Below the pieces are notes generated by a model that made no database searches, was not told the origin of the DNA, and saw only the letters and a list, made by a program, of their open reading frames with translations. DNA of 64,000 bases from NCBI GenBank assembly GCA_944415565.1, contig CALYBQ010000012.1:1-64000 (forward strand). The letters are read 5' to 3'. The translations under genes and the position numbers were made by a program. The DNA is from an uncultured Rikenellaceae bacterium. GTDB lineage: Bacteria > Bacteroidota > Bacteroidia > Bacteroidales > Rikenellaceae. Below are positions 26,362 to 35,216 of this stretch, piece after piece (the first letter of the stretch is position 1; the number at the start of each line of letters is the position of its first letter).

Positions 26362-26865
26362 ATGGCTGCATGCGAATATTGCAAGAAAGACAATCCGGAC
26401 CTTTTGCGTTCGGATTGTCCTTTTTGCGGCTTCCCTACCCTCGGGAGTGACGAAGACAAATACAAATTCCTATACATGAAAAGCATCCCATGTCAAGCAG
26501 ATATGGTAAATGCGGAGAGCGGCCTGAAAAAAGCGAGATGGGCGATGTTCGCAGCGGCAGTAATAGCTTTCCTCGACGCATCGGTCAATATAGGTAGGCT
26601 CGACGTGCCGGAAATCATGCTGTTCTTCGTCACGACAGTCGCACTCGGTGTCATTTTTCTCGCATTGGGAATATTCTTTCGGAAACATTCGCTGATTTTA
26701 TCCATCGCCGGACTGGTTTTGAGCATTATATTCATAAATTCCATTCTGGGAGTTATGGTCATATTACTGCTCGCTTACGGAGTATGGTGCGCCGCGACAT
26801 ACAACAAGGCAAAATTAAGGCTGGACACTATCAAACGTAAGATGCTGGATTATAATAAGAAATAA
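26362..26865 (+). CDS. Hypothetical membrane protein with N-terminal zinc ribbon
   Basis: A 167-aa protein. Residues 4-22 carry two CxxC knuckles (CEYC and CPFC), a probable zinc ribbon facing the cytoplasm. Three hydrophobic segments follow (about 57-75, 85-107 and 111-140), then a basic C-terminus. It lies 4 bases after aspS, so it is co-transcribed. No named family is recognised. Confidence 0.7.
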   Translation: MAACEYCKKDNPDLLRSDCPFCGFPTLGSDEDKYKFLYMKSIPCQADMVNAESGLKKARWAMFAAAVIAFLDASVNIGRLDVPEIMLFFVTTVALGVIFLALGIFFRKHSLILSIAGLVLSIIFINSILGVMVILLLAYGVWCAATYNKAKLRLDTIKRKMLDYNKK

Positions 26866-26904
26866 TTTCGCAGCATTTTTTATGAAAAAAAAGAGCCGGA
26901 AAAT

Positions 26905-26935
26905 TTTGGAGATTAAAAAATAGCCTCTATATTTG
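26905..26935 (+). promoter_or_regulatory. Promoter of tRNA-Val
   Basis: TTTG (26905-26908), 19 bases, TATATTTG (26928-26935): an ideal two-part promoter. The expected start is about 26940, leaving a ~64-nt leader before the tRNA. Interleaved inverted repeats flank it. Confidence 0.8.
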
Positions 26936-27003
26936 CACTCGCATTCCGGAAGTATAGAGGTTTACAGAACGAGAGGAATGCAAATAGGTTATTAGGATAT
27001 TTC

Positions 27004-27078
27004 GGGAGCTTAGCTCAGCTGGTTCAGAGCATCTGCCTTACAAGCAGAGGGTCGGGGGTTCGAATCCCTCAGCTCCCA
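27004..27078 (+). tRNA. tRNA-Val (anticodon TAC)
   Basis: A 75-base cloverleaf. Acceptor GGGAGCT pairs with AGCTCCC; D arm, anticodon loop CTTACAA (anticodon TAC at positions 34-36), and T arm with TTCGAAT are all present. CCA is not encoded, since the sequence continues CA after the discriminator A. It reads GUA and, by wobble, other GUN codons. Confidence 0.95.
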
Positions 27079-27094
27079 CAGATCAAATGAAGTC

Positions 27095-27121
27095 AAACCA
27101 TCCAAACGGATGGTTTTCTTT
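27095..27121 (+). terminator. Terminator of tRNA-Val
   Basis: AAACCATCC (27095-27103) pairs with GGATGGTTT (27108-27116) across the loop AAAC, followed by a T-rich run. Confidence 0.85.
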
Positions 27122-27220
27122 TTGCCCCCATGCCTTTCCCATTAAAGGCAATTGAACCCAATGCGCCATTAAGCATACACACTCTCCGCTACACATCGTC
27201 GCACTATCATAGAAAAATCA

Positions 27221-27228
27221 TACCTTTG
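27221..27228 (+). promoter_or_regulatory. -7 promoter element of the U32/RlhA-like gene
   Basis: TACCTTTG, only 9 bases before the ATG at 27238, so the mRNA leader would be a few bases at most. Confidence 0.55.
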
Positions 27229-27237
27229 CGGAACGAT

Positions 27238-29058
27238 ATGTCCGGCAATAAGAAAATAGAATTACTGGCCCCTGCCCGCGATTACGAAACGGGGCGCATA
27301 GCCATAGACGCAGGTGCGGACGCCGTATATATCGGCGGGCCGGCTTTCGGAGCCCGCGCAGCAGCAGGCAACACCATCGAAGACATCGAACGCCTCGTTC
27401 GGTACGCACACCCGTTCCGAGTAAAAGTATACGCAGCCCTAAACACCATTGTATTCGAAGACGAACTCACCGACGCAGAACGTACCGCCAGACAACTCAT
27501 AGCGTCGGGCGTAGACGCCCTTATAGTGCAGGACATGGCGTTCATGCGAATGGACCTCTCCGGAGTAGAGTTCCACGCCTCGACACAAATGTGCAACACG
27601 ACCGCGACACAGGCACGTTTCTTACGCGAGAGCGGATTCTCGCGCATTATATTAGAACGCGGCCTGACACTCGAAGAAATCCGGCAAATAGGCAACGAGG
27701 GAAATATAGAGTTGGAATGCTTCGTCCACGGAGCAATATGCGTCGGCTTTAGCGGCCAATGCTACATGAGCCGCAGCATGAGCCAGCGCAGCGGCAACAG
27801 GGGCGATTGCAGCCAGCCGTGCCGCCTGACATACGACCTCATCGACGGACATGGTGATACCGTCATCACTGGCAAGCACCTCCTTTCTGTCCCTGATCTC
27901 AATCTGTCCGGCAGGATTCCTCAACTGCTGGACGCCGGGGTGACATCGTTCAAGATCGAAGGACGGCTCAAGGACGGCAATTACGTCCGCAATATAGTAA
28001 GCTATTACAGACAGGCGATAGACCGAGAACTGGCAAAACGGCCGTCGATGCGCCGCAGCTCTTCGGGTCACACCGAATACGATTTCACGGCCGATCCGTC
28101 ACGCAGCTTCACCCGAGGATTTACGACATGGATGCTTGACGGCAAGAGAAAAGGACAAGCATCGTTCTCGACTCCCAAGGCAACCGGTGAATATATAGGG
28201 AAAGTGTGCTCGACAAACCGCAACTCGTTCGTAATATCGGGCGACAAACAGCTCAATCCGGGAGACGGAATATGCTTTTTCACGAACAATGGGCTCATTG
28301 GCACAAACGTAAACAAAACGGACGGACACACGGTCTTTCCGAACAAAATGGACGGAATAGCAGCCGGAACGGAGATTTACCGCAATCAGGACCACAACTT
28401 CACGTTGCAACTGAGCAAAAGCAGGACACGGAGGAGCATAGACGTGTCGGTAAACGCATACACCGACACGTCACACATAAGACTGAGCCTAACGGACGAA
28501 GATGGACACTCGGTATCATTAGTCGAACACATACAGGCCGAACCCGCACGGGAACAGGAAAAGATGGCGTCCACCATACGCACACAATTATCCAAATTAG
28601 GCGACACCATATTCTCGGCAAAAACGATAGAGGTCAATAGCGACGGTCAGCTCCCGTTCATTCCGGCGTCGAAGTTGAACGACCTGCGCCGTAAGGCCGT
28701 GGAACTTCTGACTGAGGAGCGAATGGCAAACTATCCGCAACCAATAATCGCCATCGAGAATCGGGCGTTCCCCTACCCCGCCACCGAGCTCGGCGGCGAA
28801 GCCAATGTCACGAATACGCTCGCAGAACGATTTTACAAGGATCACGGCGTACAGACCATAGCCCCGCCGCGCGACCTGATGCGTACGCTCTCTGGAGAGC
28901 GCGTAATGACATCGGCCTACTGCCTGCGCCGCGAACTAGGCCAGTGTCTAAAAGAGAAGCCCACCCTGCGCGGCCCGCTCAGGCTCAGGAGAGGAGCGAT
29001 AACATGGCTGCTCGAATTCGACTGTGCGGCCTGCCGGATGAACATAATCAAAGAATGA
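27238..29058 (+). CDS. U32 family protein, RlhA-like (23S rRNA hydroxylation)
   Basis: A 606-aa protein. The N-terminal U32 domain begins IELLAPARDYETGRIAIDAGADAVY-like (AYIGGP region) and carries the family signature ECFVHGAICVGFSGQC, with Cys ligands for an Fe-S cluster, followed by GDCSQPCR. A DUF3656-type C-terminal half ends in FDCAACRMNII, which holds further Cys. This domain order matches E. coli RlhA (653 aa), which hydroxylates C2501 of 23S rRNA; peptidase activity is doubtful for this group. The start was placed after the promoter box. Its stop overlaps a methyltransferase ATG (ATGA), which supports an rRNA role. Confidence 0.8.
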   Translation: MSGNKKIELLAPARDYETGRIAIDAGADAVYIGGPAFGARAAAGNTIEDIERLVRYAHPFRVKVYAALNTIVFEDELTDAERTARQLIASGVDALIVQDMAFMRMDLSGVEFHASTQMCNTTATQARFLRESGFSRIILERGLTLEEIRQIGNEGNIELECFVHGAICVGFSGQCYMSRSMSQRSGNRGDCSQPCRLTYDLIDGHGDTVITGKHLLSVPDLNLSGRIPQLLDAGVTSFKIEGRLKDGNYVRNIVSYYRQAIDRELAKRPSMRRSSSGHTEYDFTADPSRSFTRGFTTWMLDGKRKGQASFSTPKATGEYIGKVCSTNRNSFVISGDKQLNPGDGICFFTNNGLIGTNVNKTDGHTVFPNKMDGIAAGTEIYRNQDHNFTLQLSKSRTRRSIDVSVNAYTDTSHIRLSLTDEDGHSVSLVEHIQAEPAREQEKMASTIRTQLSKLGDTIFSAKTIEVNSDGQLPFIPASKLNDLRRKAVELLTEERMANYPQPIIAIENRAFPYPATELGGEANVTNTLAERFYKDHGVQTIAPPRDLMRTLSGERVMTSAYCLRRELGQCLKEKPTLRGPLRLRRGAITWLLEFDCAACRMNIIKE

Positions 29059-29969
29059 CAAATATGAAAAACCCAGAACTGCTCACCCCGTCGGGATGGA
29101 AGGATTACGAACTCATCGACAGCGGCGATTTCGAAAAACTCGAACGTTTCGGCCGTTGGGTGACCGTACGTCCCGAACCGCAGGCCATATGGCACAAAAG
29201 CCTCCCGGAAGCCGAATGGAGCAGGCAGGCACACGCGGTATTCCGCCGCGACGGCAAGAGCGAAGAACGCGGGGAGTGGAACACCGCCCCACGTATGCCG
29301 GGACAATGGTGGGTAGAATACGCATACAAGGCGATGAAGCTGAGAATGAGACTCGGCCTAACCTCATTCAAGCACGTCGGCATCTTTCCCGAACAGGCAG
29401 AGAACTGGAACTTCATATACGACGAATGCACACGCATCGCAGATAAGAACGGCGGTCCGGCAAACGTACTCAACCTATTCGCCTATACAGGCGGAGCGAC
29501 GTTGGCCGCACGAAGTGCCGGAGCCACCACAACCCATGTAGATTCGGTGAAACAGGTGGTAAGCTGGGCACGCGAAAATATGGAGGGCAGCGGACTGGAC
29601 GGCGTCAGATGGATAGTGGACGACGCCCTGAAATTCGTGCGCCGCGAGGTGAAACGCGGCAAGAAATACGACGGCATCATACTCGACCCTCCGGCATACG
29701 GCCGCGGTCCCGACGGCGAAAAGTGGGTACTCGAACAAAATATCGGAGAACTGCTCACGCTATGCTCGCAGCTACTCGCCACAGAGAACAGTTTCCTAGT
29801 ACTGAACCTGTATTCTATGGGGTTGTCCGCCCTGCTCGCCAAAGGTATCTGTAATCAGATGTTCGGCCAGCCGTCGAGCCCCACAAACGAACATTTCGGA
29901 GAGCTATATTTCAACGATAGCTGCGGCAAAGCACTTCCGCTCGGAGTATTTTACAGGTTGTCGCGTTAG
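29055..29969 (+). CDS. Class I SAM-dependent rRNA methyltransferase (RlmI-like, PF10672)
   Basis: A 304-aa protein. SAM-binding motif I is LNLFAYTGGATLAARSAGA and motif IV is LDPPAYGRGP. The N-terminus (YELIDSGDFEKLERFG) is typical of PF10672 methyltransferases, which resemble the catalytic part of RlmI but lack a PUA domain. It probably methylates an RNA base; the position is unknown. Start 29055 makes an ATGA overlap with the U32 gene; 29064 (MKNPELL) is an alternative. Coupling to the U32 gene suggests a shared rRNA target. Confidence 0.85.
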   Translation: MTNMKNPELLTPSGWKDYELIDSGDFEKLERFGRWVTVRPEPQAIWHKSLPEAEWSRQAHAVFRRDGKSEERGEWNTAPRMPGQWWVEYAYKAMKLRMRLGLTSFKHVGIFPEQAENWNFIYDECTRIADKNGGPANVLNLFAYTGGATLAARSAGATTTHVDSVKQVVSWARENMEGSGLDGVRWIVDDALKFVRREVKRGKKYDGIILDPPAYGRGPDGEKWVLEQNIGELLTLCSQLLATENSFLVLNLYSMGLSALLAKGICNQMFGQPSSPTNEHFGELYFNDSCGKALPLGVFYRLSR

Positions 29970-30020
29970 AGAGGCAAACAGGCAATCCGATTTTCACACA
30001 TAGACCGGAGACGGCAAGGG

Positions 30021-30051
30021 TTTGTAGTTATAGATTATTTTTATACATTTG
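30021..30051 (+). promoter_or_regulatory. Promoter of oxyR
   Basis: TTTG (30021-30024), 19 bases, TACATTTG (30044-30051), an ideal match. The leader to the ATG at 30083 is about 28 nt. Confidence 0.75.
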
Positions 30052-30082
30052 TATTTCACTATAAGAACAACCCTCCAAAACA

Positions 30083-30976
30083 ATGACCATAATACAATTA
30101 GAATACCTGCTGGCAGTCTCCAATTGCGGCAGTTTCTCCGCCGCTTCCGAGTTGTGCTTCGTGACACAACCGTCGTTGAGCATGCAAATCAAGAACCTCG
30201 AGGAAGAACTCGGCGTGATATTGCTCGACCGTTCGAAAAAGCCCGTCATCCCCACCGATGCCGGCGAAATAGTGATCAAGAACGCACGTGAAGCCATCAA
30301 GGCCTATAATTACATCAAGGAGTCTGTGGCCGAACTCAAAGGCGAAATAGCGGGACATCTTCGTCTCGGCGTCATCCCGACCATAGCCCCATACCTGCTG
30401 CACCGTTTCATACCCGGATTCCTGAATCAATACCCCAAGGTGGAACTCGAAGTCAAAGAGATGAAGACGGCCGACATATTCACGGCGCTCGGTCGCGACA
30501 GCCTCGACGCGGCCATCATCGCCGGAGGGATGTGTCCGGACGACATAGCGGAGCAGGAGTTGTTCAACGACCGTTTCTACGCATATGTGTCGCCCATGAG
30601 CAGTCTGTACGACCGCAGCAACGTCCGCATCGAAGACATCGACATGAAAGAACTTCTGTTGTTAAGCGACGGCCACTGCCTGCGCGACCAAATATTGGAA
30701 CTGTGCCAGAGCCGGCGTGCGACACACCAGTCATGCTCTTTCGAGAGCGGTTCGCTCGACACGCTCATGCGTATAGTGGACAGTACCGGCGGTATGACCA
30801 TCATTCCGGAGATGTCCCTGCCGTTCATCCCGGAACAGCGCCAAGGGCAGGTGAAAACTCTGGCCAAGGGCGCCACTTCGCGCAAAATCACAATAGCCGT
30901 AAGGCGCACATACGTCAAAAGTTCGCTCATCAACGCATTGAAGGACTCCATAATGGAGTGTGCGTCCGGCCATTAG
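30083..30976 (+). CDS. oxyR: OxyR-type LysR regulator of the peroxide response
   Basis: A 297-aa LysR protein. The winged helix is at 1-65 (SFSAASELCFVTQPSLSMQI). The redox pair is exact: C199 in SDGHCLRDQ and C208 in ILELC, the same numbers as in E. coli OxyR. Peroxide oxidises C199 and forms a disulfide with C208, switching on catalase and peroxidase genes. No such target genes are adjacent. It stands alone with a strong promoter. Confidence 0.92.
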   Translation: MTIIQLEYLLAVSNCGSFSAASELCFVTQPSLSMQIKNLEEELGVILLDRSKKPVIPTDAGEIVIKNAREAIKAYNYIKESVAELKGEIAGHLRLGVIPTIAPYLLHRFIPGFLNQYPKVELEVKEMKTADIFTALGRDSLDAAIIAGGMCPDDIAEQELFNDRFYAYVSPMSSLYDRSNVRIEDIDMKELLLLSDGHCLRDQILELCQSRRATHQSCSFESGSLDTLMRIVDSTGGMTIIPEMSLPFIPEQRQGQVKTLAKGATSRKITIAVRRTYVKSSLINALKDSIMECASGH

Positions 30977-31072
30977 GCGTCTAAACAAATTATTTTCCCA
31001 TCACACTGCCGCGACGCAATAAAAGGCACGAAATATGCTTTTGAAATATGGCATATGTTAGAAAAAAGTATG

Positions 31073-31080
31073 TACCTTTG
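31073..31080 (+). promoter_or_regulatory. -7 promoter element of the rsfS-ftsH run
   Basis: TACCTTTG, 41 bases before the rsfS ATG at 31122. No good -33 element is seen. Confidence 0.55.
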
Positions 31081-31121
31081 CTTGCTAACGAAACAAACGA
31101 TCAAGAAAGAGCAAAACATAT

Positions 31122-31472
31122 ATGAAAGATAAACTCATAGAAACTATCGTAGAAGCGATCTCGGACAAAAAAGGACAAAATATAGTGAGCCTCGACCTAT
31201 CGGGGATTGACGGCGCCATAACAGGCGCTTTCGTAATATGCAACGCCGACTCCACCACACAGGTATCGGCAATCGCCAACGGCATAGAGGAGAAGGTACG
31301 CGAGCAGCTCGGCGACAAGCCGTGGCGTGTAGAGGGCCTCACTAACAGCGTATGGGTAGCGATGGACTACGTAGACGTAATGGTGCATATCTTCCAGACC
31401 GAACTCCGCGATTTCTACAAGCTCGACGAATTGTGGGCAGACGCCCCCACCACCCGCTACGAGGACAAATAA
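31122..31472 (+). CDS. rsfS: Ribosome silencing factor RsfS
   Basis: A 116-aa protein of the RsfS/Iojap family. Hallmarks are KGQNIVSLDLSGIDG, then STTQVSAIANGIEEKVREQ, and DYVDVMVHIFQTELRDFYKLDELWADA. It binds ribosomal protein uL14 and blocks subunit joining under nutrient shortage. It is 57 bases upstream of ftsH, a gene order also found in other Bacteroidota. Confidence 0.95.
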   Translation: MKDKLIETIVEAISDKKGQNIVSLDLSGIDGAITGAFVICNADSTTQVSAIANGIEEKVREQLGDKPWRVEGLTNSVWVAMDYVDVMVHIFQTELRDFYKLDELWADAPTTRYEDK

Positions 31473-31529
31473 CAATAACGGCGGGGAAGCGGCGTTATAC
31501 TCAACACTTTTTAATTTGGCGATTTCACA

Positions 31530-33518
31530 ATGGCAGAAAACAATAATACGAAAAACAAGACACCTCAACCGGGATTGCTGAAACCCCGGATGAACATATT
31601 CTGGATATACGGCCTTCTGTTGCTGCTCATCCTCGGATACTGGGCTTTCACCGACCGCACAGCACCGAAACAGATCGGATGGCCCGTATTGGAAGAGATG
31701 CTCGTGAAAGGGGAGATCGATAGCATCGGAGTACTCCGCACAGGAGGGGAACAGCAGCAGGCACACATCTTCCTGAAGAAAAACGCGATAGAGTCGTACA
31801 AAAGCGAGCAGCAGTACAGAGCCATACCGCAGGACGGCTACCAGTTCTACTACAATCCTCCCACAACGCAAATATTCGAGAACAACGTCAAGGAAGCCGT
31901 TGGAGAGAACGGAGTAAAAATAGTCCCGGAATACCAGTATAAAAACAACGCGTGGACAGGCATCATCTGGAATGTCATCTTCTTTGCCGCCATCATAGGT
32001 TTCTGGTTCTTCATGATGCGCCGCATGTCCAAAAATTCCGGAGGCGGAGGAGCTGGCGGCATATTCAACGTCGGCAAGGCCAAGGCACAGATGTTCGACA
32101 AGGACAACTCGACCAAAGTGACGTTCAAGGACGTAGCCGGTCTGGAAGAGGCCAAGGTCGAGATCATGGAGATCGTGGACTTCCTCAAGAAACCGGAAAA
32201 ATACAAAGAACTCGGCGGAAAAATACCCAAAGGCGCATTGCTCGTAGGCCCCCCGGGAACCGGTAAAACACTGTTGGCCAAGGCTGTGGCCGGAGAAGCC
32301 AACGTACCGTTCTTCTCGATAAGCGGCTCGGACTTCGTAGAGATGTTCGTCGGCGTAGGTGCGTCGCGCGTGCGCGACCTGTTCCGACAGGCCAAGGAAA
32401 AAGCACCGTGCATCGTCTTCATAGACGAGATCGACGCCATAGGGCGTGCCCGCAGCAAGAACGCAGGATACTCGTCGAACGACGAACGTGAAAATACGCT
32501 CAACCAGTTACTTACGGAGATGGACGGTTTCGGGACTAACTCCGGCGTCATCCTTCTCGCAGCGACCAACCGTGCGGATATTCTCGACAAGGCTCTCATG
32601 CGTGCCGGACGATTCGACAGACAGATCGAGGTCGGACTTCCGGAACTGAAAGAGCGTATCGAAATATTCGAGGTGCACCTCAAGAAACTGAAACTGGCGA
32701 AAGATCTTGACCGGGATTTCCTTGCCAAACAGACTCCGGGCTTCTCCGGCGCCGACATAGCGAACGTATGTAACGAAGCGGCACTCATCGCTGCCCGCAA
32801 CAACAAGGCTGCGGTGGACAAGGATGATTTCCTCGCCGCCATCGACCGCATTGTGGGAGGGCTGGAACGCAGAAGCGTAGTGATCACACCCGAAGAAAAA
32901 CGCATCACCGCATACCACGAGGCAGGACACGCCACGGTAAGTTGGATGCTCGAACACGCCCATCCGCTCATAAAGGTAACTATCATACCGCGAGGACGTT
33001 CGCTCGGAGCTGCATGGTACCTTCCCGACGAACGGCACAATACCACACGCGAGCAGTTCATGCACGAGATGGCATCCATGCTCGGCGGCCGTTTGGCCGA
33101 AGAGATATTCTTCGGAATCGCCTCCACGGGCGCACTCAACGATCTCGAACGCGTCACGAAAATGGCGTACGCGATGGTGGCCTATTACGGCATGAGCGAC
33201 AAGCTCGGCAACATCAGCTACTATGACTCCACGGGACAGAGCGACATGGCGTTCACCAAGCCGTTCAGCGAAAAGACCGCACAGGAAATAGACTCTGAAA
33301 CAAAAAACTTGATAAGTGAGGCAGAACGTTTGGCCCGCCACGTAATCGAAACGTCGCGCGAAGGCCTGACAAAACTCGCCGAGTTGTTGCTCGAACGCGA
33401 AGTCATCTTCACCGAAGATGTCGAGAACATCCTCGGCCGCCGATTGAAAGACATAAAGAAAGAACAGGAAGAGGCTGCCAAAGCGACCTCACTGGACGAC
33501 ATCTCCATAACATTGTAA
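31530..33518 (+). CDS. ftsH: ATP-dependent zinc metalloprotease FtsH
   Basis: A 662-aa inner membrane protease. Two membrane segments (about 23-41 and 145-163) flank a periplasmic domain. The AAA+ module has Walker A GPPGTGKT (240-247), Walker B IVFIDEID near 295-302 and the second region of homology ending RAGRFDRQ. The zinc site is HEAGH (463-467). It unfolds and degrades membrane and short-lived proteins. It is a full-length protein, followed by a hairpin and cdsA. Confidence 0.97.
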   Translation: MAENNNTKNKTPQPGLLKPRMNIFWIYGLLLLLILGYWAFTDRTAPKQIGWPVLEEMLVKGEIDSIGVLRTGGEQQQAHIFLKKNAIESYKSEQQYRAIPQDGYQFYYNPPTTQIFENNVKEAVGENGVKIVPEYQYKNNAWTGIIWNVIFFAAIIGFWFFMMRRMSKNSGGGGAGGIFNVGKAKAQMFDKDNSTKVTFKDVAGLEEAKVEIMEIVDFLKKPEKYKELGGKIPKGALLVGPPGTGKTLLAKAVAGEANVPFFSISGSDFVEMFVGVGASRVRDLFRQAKEKAPCIVFIDEIDAIGRARSKNAGYSSNDERENTLNQLLTEMDGFGTNSGVILLAATNRADILDKALMRAGRFDRQIEVGLPELKERIEIFEVHLKKLKLAKDLDRDFLAKQTPGFSGADIANVCNEAALIAARNNKAAVDKDDFLAAIDRIVGGLERRSVVITPEEKRITAYHEAGHATVSWMLEHAHPLIKVTIIPRGRSLGAAWYLPDERHNTTREQFMHEMASMLGGRLAEEIFFGIASTGALNDLERVTKMAYAMVAYYGMSDKLGNISYYDSTGQSDMAFTKPFSEKTAQEIDSETKNLISEAERLARHVIETSREGLTKLAELLLEREVIFTEDVENILGRRLKDIKKEQEEAAKATSLDDISITL

Positions 33519-33572
33519 ACGGAGTTGACCGAAAAAAAACCAAACAGAATCGGGTATACAATAAAAACAAAA

Positions 33573-33617
33573 ATACGGGCCGTTCCCACTACCCTTTATA
33601 GGTACGGCCCGTATTAA
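33573..33617 (+). terminator. Hairpin between ftsH and cdsA
   Basis: A 12-13-bp stem built from AATACGGGCCGT and ACGGCCCGTATT, with a ~19-base loop. There is no long T run, so it may be a weak terminator or an mRNA processing and stability element. Confidence 0.55.
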
Positions 33618-33641
33618 ACAGAACAAAACCTTTTGACAGAG

Positions 33642-34514
33642 ATGGGAAACAGCGAAAAACGGACCTTTCTGGTAAGGCTGCTCAGCGGTTGCGTACTATT
33701 CGTAGTAGTTGTCGGAGCCATACTGATCTCCCGCTATTCCTTGCTCGCCCTACTCTACGTCATGTGCATAGGCACAATGCTGGAGTTCTACAAACTGGCC
33801 CGAGCCCAAGGCGCTGAACCTAACCGAACGTTAGGAATATCAGCAGGCATACTGTTGGTATCTTCGGCGTTCCTTTATACACAGCAAGACAGCAACTTCA
33901 TACAGAACAATATAGGTATGCTGTTGGTTCCCGTCGTCATGTTGCTGATGTTCTGCATTTTCATCGCCGAACTGTTCCGCAAAAAGGAAAAACCGCTCGC
34001 CAACATAGCGGTCACAATTTGCGGCATATTCTATATCGCACTACCGCTGTCGCTGTTATGTTTCATAGCCGTAGGCGGGTTCAAGTTCCCGATGATAGAG
34101 GCGCAGGCATACCAACCTTGGATACTGCTAAGCTACATTTTCATCATTTGGGCAAACGACATCGGAGCGTATCTGGCCGGTGTAACGCTCGGCAGGCACA
34201 AAATGTTTCCCCGCGTATCGCCGAAGAAATCATGGGAAGGATTTGTCGGCGGCATCGTAGCTGCTGTCGGCATAGCGATATTGTGCGGATGGCTTATCCG
34301 TCCCGGCATAACCTTCTGGGCCGGGCTCGGTCTAATAGCCGCCGTATCGGGTGTGCTGGGGGACCTCGTGGAATCGCTCATCAAACGGTCTATAGGAGTT
34401 AAGGATTCCGGAACGATGATGCCCGGACACGGCGGTTGGCTCGACAGATTCGACTCGCTGCTTATAGCCACTCCGTTCGTTTTCGTTTATTTTATTATAT
34501 TTGCGTTGATATAA
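33642..34514 (+). CDS. cdsA: Phosphatidate cytidylyltransferase
   Basis: A 290-aa protein with about eight membrane segments. The C-terminal signature SVRGVKDSG-like stretch is seen as IKRSIGVKDSGTMMPGHGGWLDRFDS, which is diagnostic for CdsA. It makes CDP-diacylglycerol from phosphatidic acid and CTP, the branch point of phospholipid synthesis. Start 33642 (ATG) is used; an in-frame TTG lies 9 bases upstream. A phosphatidylserine decarboxylase gene follows 25 bases later. Confidence 0.93.
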   Translation: MGNSEKRTFLVRLLSGCVLFVVVVGAILISRYSLLALLYVMCIGTMLEFYKLARAQGAEPNRTLGISAGILLVSSAFLYTQQDSNFIQNNIGMLLVPVVMLLMFCIFIAELFRKKEKPLANIAVTICGIFYIALPLSLLCFIAVGGFKFPMIEAQAYQPWILLSYIFIIWANDIGAYLAGVTLGRHKMFPRVSPKKSWEGFVGGIVAAVGIAILCGWLIRPGITFWAGLGLIAAVSGVLGDLVESLIKRSIGVKDSGTMMPGHGGWLDRFDSLLIATPFVFVYFIIFALI

Positions 34515-34539
34515 CCGTTTAGCGGACCGACACCGCCGT

Positions 34540-35196
34540 ATGATTATGAAAATAAATAAGGAAGGACACAATATAATACTGCTTTCATTATGTCTCGGGG
34601 CCATTATCGGAGTGGCATCCATACTGTTTCTACCATCTTGGTTGGCATGGATAATAGACATATTGGTCGTATTCGACATCCTGTTCATCGTCTCGTTCTT
34701 CCGCGAACCGCAAAGGCCATACGTTTCCGACCCTTCGATAGTATACGCCCCGGCAGACGGCAAGGTTGTGGTAATCGAAGAAGTTGAGGAAAAAGAGTAC
34801 CTCGGCGCGAAATGTCTACAAGTATCCGTATTCATGTCGATAACCAACGTCCACGTTAACTGGTATCCGGTCAGCGGGACAGTGGAGTATTTCCGCTATC
34901 ATCCGGGGAAATTCTTCGTGGCGTGGCATCCGAAATCATCGGAAGAGAACGAACGCACCACAACTGTGGTCAACACGGGCAAGCACCGTATACTTTTCCG
35001 CCAAATCGCCGGATTGGTAGCCCGCAGGATAGTATCGTATGCTAAAGTCGGCGAACCGGCCGTACAGAACGAGAAATTCGGATTCATCAAGTTCGGGTCG
35101 CGCGTCGATCTGCTACTGCCCCCCGATGCCGAAATACTCGTAAACCTGAACGACAAAGTGACCGGCTCGCAAACACCTATCGCACGGTTGAAATAA
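34540..35196 (+). CDS. psd: Phosphatidylserine decarboxylase, short form
   Basis: A 218-aa pyruvoyl-dependent decarboxylase. An N-terminal membrane region (~15-50) precedes the catalytic domain with YAPADGKVVVIEE, SITNVHVNWYPVSG-like histidine segment and FIKFGSRVDLLLP, where self-cleavage at the GS creates the pyruvoyl group on Ser. It converts phosphatidylserine to phosphatidylethanolamine. It follows cdsA in the same run. The short length fits the PSD-A type. Confidence 0.9.
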   Translation: MIMKINKEGHNIILLSLCLGAIIGVASILFLPSWLAWIIDILVVFDILFIVSFFREPQRPYVSDPSIVYAPADGKVVVIEEVEEKEYLGAKCLQVSVFMSITNVHVNWYPVSGTVEYFRYHPGKFFVAWHPKSSEENERTTTVVNTGKHRILFRQIAGLVARRIVSYAKVGEPAVQNEKFGFIKFGSRVDLLLPPDAEILVNLNDKVTGSQTPIARLK

Positions 35197-35216
35197 AACC
35201 CTCGAACCTACTTACC

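Noticed and set aside
27130-27237. Upstream extension of the U32 gene
   Set aside because: It lies before and across the -7 box, so it cannot be in the main transcript.
31850-33157. 435-codon open frame antisense to ftsH
   Set aside because: Ser/Arg-rich shadow of a strongly conserved gene.
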